DNA of 20,585 nt from Clostridiales bacterium (GTDB lineage: Bacteria; Bacillota; Clostridia; Oscillospirales; Oscillospiraceae). Location: assembly GCA_019423635.1 (NCBI GenBank), contig JAHZBA010000040.1:1-20585 (forward strand), read 5' to 3'. The stretch's first letter is position 1. Each line of letters begins with the position of its first letter. A model generated the notes under the pieces. It saw only the letters and a list, made by a program, of their open reading frames with translations, was not told the origin of the DNA and searched no databases. Below, piece after piece: positions 18,469 to 20,585 of this stretch. The translations under genes were made by a program, and so were the position numbers.

Positions 18469-20392
18469 ATTCACACCTCAGCTTTTTATCTCCCGCGCTG
18501 ACCACCAGGCGGACGGTCTGGCTCCCCACCGGCAGCAGCCCGGTCACACTCTCCGCGTTGTCAACGAACAGCGGCACCCGCATCCCATAGTGCTCCGACA
18601 GCGTCCGGATCACGTCCAGGCCGGCGTTCACTCTGGAGCCGTTGTTCATCGACCGGTATGGGACCCCATCCACCGTGGCCTCACAGCAGTCGGCCAGCCC
18701 TCCGTTGACCTGCTCCTGAAACAGCTTCCACCGTACCAGCCGGAACCGTCCGTTGATCTGATCCTCAATGTAGCGCACCTTGCAGCGGCTGAACTCGTCA
18801 CACAGGAACAGCAGCTTGTCCAGCTCCTCCAGCTGCTGCCCACTCTCCCGGGCCTCCTGCCGCAGGGCCTCCATCCGCTCTTTGGCATAGTCCAGCATGG
18901 CCTTCCGGCCCAGGTCCCGATCCAGCCTGTCCAGCTGCTGCTGGAGCTCCAAAATGCGTCCCTCGATCTCACTGCGGATCGCACCGTTCTCCCGGCTCAG
19001 GCCGTCCGCCTGATGGCGAGCCTCCTCCAGGGCGGCGGTCAGCTCCGCCTCTTGCCGGGCAAATCCGGGAAGGTCCTCCACTTCCGCAGGGGCCGGGGCT
19101 CTGTACGCCTCCACCTCTGCCCGGAGCCGGGCGATCTCGTTTTCCGCCCGGACCCCCGCCTCAATGGCGTCCTCCCGGCGGGCCTGCGCCTTGGCGCGTT
19201 CCGCCTTGGTCCGGTCTGCCTCCTCCACGGCCTCCGCCTGGATTCTTGCCCGGTCCGTCTCAAAGGCCGCCCGGGCGGCCTTCTGTGCCTCCTCCGGCAT
19301 CCTCTGGCCACAGGTGGGGCACACCGTCTCCTCAAATGTCTGCTCCGCCGCCGCAGACCATCGGGCCCGGCACCGCCCGATCCGCTCCTCCAGATGCTCC
19401 ATCAGGTCCTTTTCGTTCTGGGCCAGTTGTGTGCAGCGCAGCAGATCCCGCTCTGCCGCCCGGATCTCCGCCTCCAGCGCCGGCCTCCGGTCCTCAACCG
19501 GGACGATTTGACTCTGCCTGTGCAGCCGGTTCTCATTCCGCAGCGCGGCCAGCTCGTTCTCAAGCCGGGCCACATCATTCCGCTTGGAAGCCAGCAGGGT
19601 GTTGTTCTCCAGTTGGATCAGTTCGCCCCGCAGGCTGTCCCGCCGTGCGGCCACTTGGCTCCGCTCCTCCTCCAGAGCGGTGAAGTCGATCCCTTCCAGC
19701 TCGGATACCGTCTTTTTGCACTCGTCCAAACGGGCCGGAACTGTATCCCGGGCTCCGTTCAGCCCCCGACGCTTGGCCTGAAGCTTCTTCTTGTAGTCCT
19801 CCAGACTCAGCCGGCCCATGGACTCCATCAGCGCCGCGAAGCGCGGCTCCTGCTCCATGATCTCCCGGTCGGAGGCCACACCACACACCTCAAACAGGGC
19901 CTCCCGCCGTTTCCGCCAGTCCAGCCCCTCGCAGAACCAGCCCACGCTGGTCAGCATCCGCCAGCGGTCCTCACCGGCCAGCTCGTCCACTTTCGCCTCA
20001 AAGGCGTACTTCTTGACAGGGACATCATCTACATAGTACTCGCTGGTGTTCCCGTCATAGGTGGCGTCCGCGTTTCCGCGCTTCACGCTCCACTTCTCAT
20101 AGTAGGTCTTGCGCAGTGTCACCGGATCTCCATCCGCCAGCAGCGTCGCAGAGACCTCCGTCACCGCCCCATGGTCCGCCACCTCTCCGGCGGCGTCCAA
20201 CGGCTTGATCTCGAAGCTGCCGTTCCCACGGCTGTCCTTCCCAAACAGCAGCCAGGTCAGCGCGTCATATACCGTGGTCTTGCCTGCGGCGTTGTCCCCA
20301 TAGATACTGGCGCTGCGCCCATCCAGCGGCAGAGATAAGCTCTCACAGCCCTTAAAATTTCGGATCTCCAGATCCATCAGCTTCAAATCCAT
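18458..20392 (-). CDS. Rad50/SbcC-like AAA ATPase with zinc hook
   Basis: This 644-residue protein starts MDLKLMDLEIRNFKGCESLS, after AAAGGA 9 bases upstream. The N-terminal part has Walker A GDNAAGKTT (32-40). Two long charged coiled-coil arms (about 195-350 and 365-525) flank a zinc hook CPTC (358-361). The C-terminal half has VDGVPYRSMNNGSRVNAGLD and a Walker B-like VPLFVDNAES (606-615), with DNAE rather than a plain DE, as seen in phage ATPases of this kind. These proteins hold DNA ends and regulate a nuclease. No SbcD-like phosphodiesterase gene is seen, but the MBL-fold protein two genes downstream could fill the nuclease role. Confidence 0.9.
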   Translation of the reverse strand: MDLKLMDLEIRNFKGCESLSLPLDGRSASIYGDNAAGKTTVYDALTWLLFGKDSRGNGSFEIKPLDAAGEVADHGAVTEVSATLLADGDPVTLRKTYYEKWSVKRGNADATYDGNTSEYYVDDVPVKKYAFEAKVDELAGEDRWRMLTSVGWFCEGLDWRKRREALFEVCGVASDREIMEQEPRFAALMESMGRLSLEDYKKKLQAKRRGLNGARDTVPARLDECKKTVSELEGIDFTALEEERSQVAARRDSLRGELIQLENNTLLASKRNDVARLENELAALRNENRLHRQSQIVPVEDRRPALEAEIRAAERDLLRCTQLAQNEKDLMEHLEERIGRCRARWSAAAEQTFEETVCPTCGQRMPEEAQKAARAAFETDRARIQAEAVEEADRTKAERAKAQARREDAIEAGVRAENEIARLRAEVEAYRAPAPAEVEDLPGFARQEAELTAALEEARHQADGLSRENGAIRSEIEGRILELQQQLDRLDRDLGRKAMLDYAKERMEALRQEARESGQQLEELDKLLFLCDEFSRCKVRYIEDQINGRFRLVRWKLFQEQVNGGLADCCEATVDGVPYRSMNNGSRVNAGLDVIRTLSEHYGMRVPLFVDNAESVTGLLPVGSQTVRLVVSAGDKKLRCEYEN

Positions 20393-20412
20393 CTTGACGA
20401 TTCCTTTCTTGT

Positions 20413-20427
20413 CCCATATAATATGGG
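20413..20427. repeat. Short palindrome
   Basis: The arms CCCATAT (20413-20419) and ATATGGG (20421-20427) around one central base lie in the short gap between the partial gene at the right edge and the ATPase gene. It could be an operator for the downstream genes. It may also be part of a promoter (TATTAT on the minus strand), but no matching -35 box is evident. Confidence 0.45.
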
Positions 20428-20434
20428 TGTCTTA

Positions 20435-20585
20435 CTATTTCTTTGCCGTCGTGGGTGTTACAGCGCCTGCGGCGGCTCTCTTTTTTGCCCGGTATTCCCG
20501 CATATAATTCCGGGCTCGTTCCCGCAGTTGCTCCCGGTTGGCTTCGTAGTAGGCCTTCTGCTGTGCGGCCACTTTCTCCCGGTTG
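20435..20585 (-). CDS. C-terminal part of a charged, repetitive phage protein
   Basis: Only the last 49 residues are in the window: NREKVAAQQKAYYEANREQL, RERARNYMREYRAKKRAAAG, AVTPTTAKK and TAG. The related pair NREKVAAQQKAYY and NREQLRERARNYM shows a 14-16 residue repeat of highly charged helix, as in the short Lys/Arg/Glu-rich phage proteins with repeated 'YRE' units. The rest lies beyond the right edge, so neither length nor start can be given. It precedes the ATPase gene in the same direction with a gap of 42 bases. Confidence 0.65.
   Translation of the reverse strand, partial: NREKVAAQQKAYYEANREQLRERARNYMREYRAKKRAAAGAVTPTTAKK

Noticed and set aside
18356..20338. Very long open frame on the plus strand (660 codons) opposite the ATPase gene
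   Set aside because: It is rich in Leu, Pro and Arg with no domain, and it mirrors the GC-rich third codon positions of the ATPase gene. The minus-strand protein has clear Walker and zinc-hook motifs.

Overview
The window is a stretch of a tailed-phage genome (siphovirus-type Caudoviricetes), free or integrated, from a Gram-positive host. The best guess is a GC-rich gut Clostridia (Oscillospiraceae-like) lineage. The reasons are strong AGGAGG-type ribosome sites, frequent GTG and TTG starts, tightly overlapping genes, and the families present: SPP1-like portal, GP20 scaffold, MuF, DUF4373 and phage C5 methyltransferase. No integrase, lysis gene or bacterial flank is visible, so lysogeny cannot be decided from this window. 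Almost everything is on the minus strand; read from right to left it runs early to late.

Early half (20585 down to about 9870). A partial coiled-coil protein is followed by a Rad50/SbcC-like ATPase, a probable ssDNA-binding protein, an MBL-fold nuclease-like protein and two conserved phage proteins. Next come a DUF4373 replication protein with a ragged 3' end and an ATAGG pentanucleotide repeat, and a probable helicase-loader-like protein. After these are many small Cys-rich or HTH-like proteins, a 601-residue C5 cytosine methyltransferase with six internal repeats, an ASCH/PUA-like protein, and a MazG-like pyrophosphohydrolase. At least two small genes here carry inactivating lesions (an in-frame amber codon, a G6 frameshift), and two more look start-lost or tail-shifted.

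Switch region (about 9870 to 9040). A gene-poor stretch holds strong hairpins. It also holds the only convincing plus-strand gene, a small XRE-type HTH protein with its own terminator.

Late half (9036 down to 1). The order is small and large terminase, portal, and a MuF minor head protein whose AT-rich C-terminus is an ADP-ribosyltransferase, followed at once by a probable immunity gene. Then come an HK97 gp10-like protein, a small protein, a strong terminator, a DUF4406 gene, scaffold, HK97-fold major capsid protein, two head-tail connectors, a tail terminator-like protein and the start of the tail tube gene. The packaging and head genes look intact.

The two most interesting points are the MuF-ART toxin/immunity module and a candidate -1 frameshift (GGGCCCT directly before the stop codon) that would extend the major capsid protein by 51 residues.
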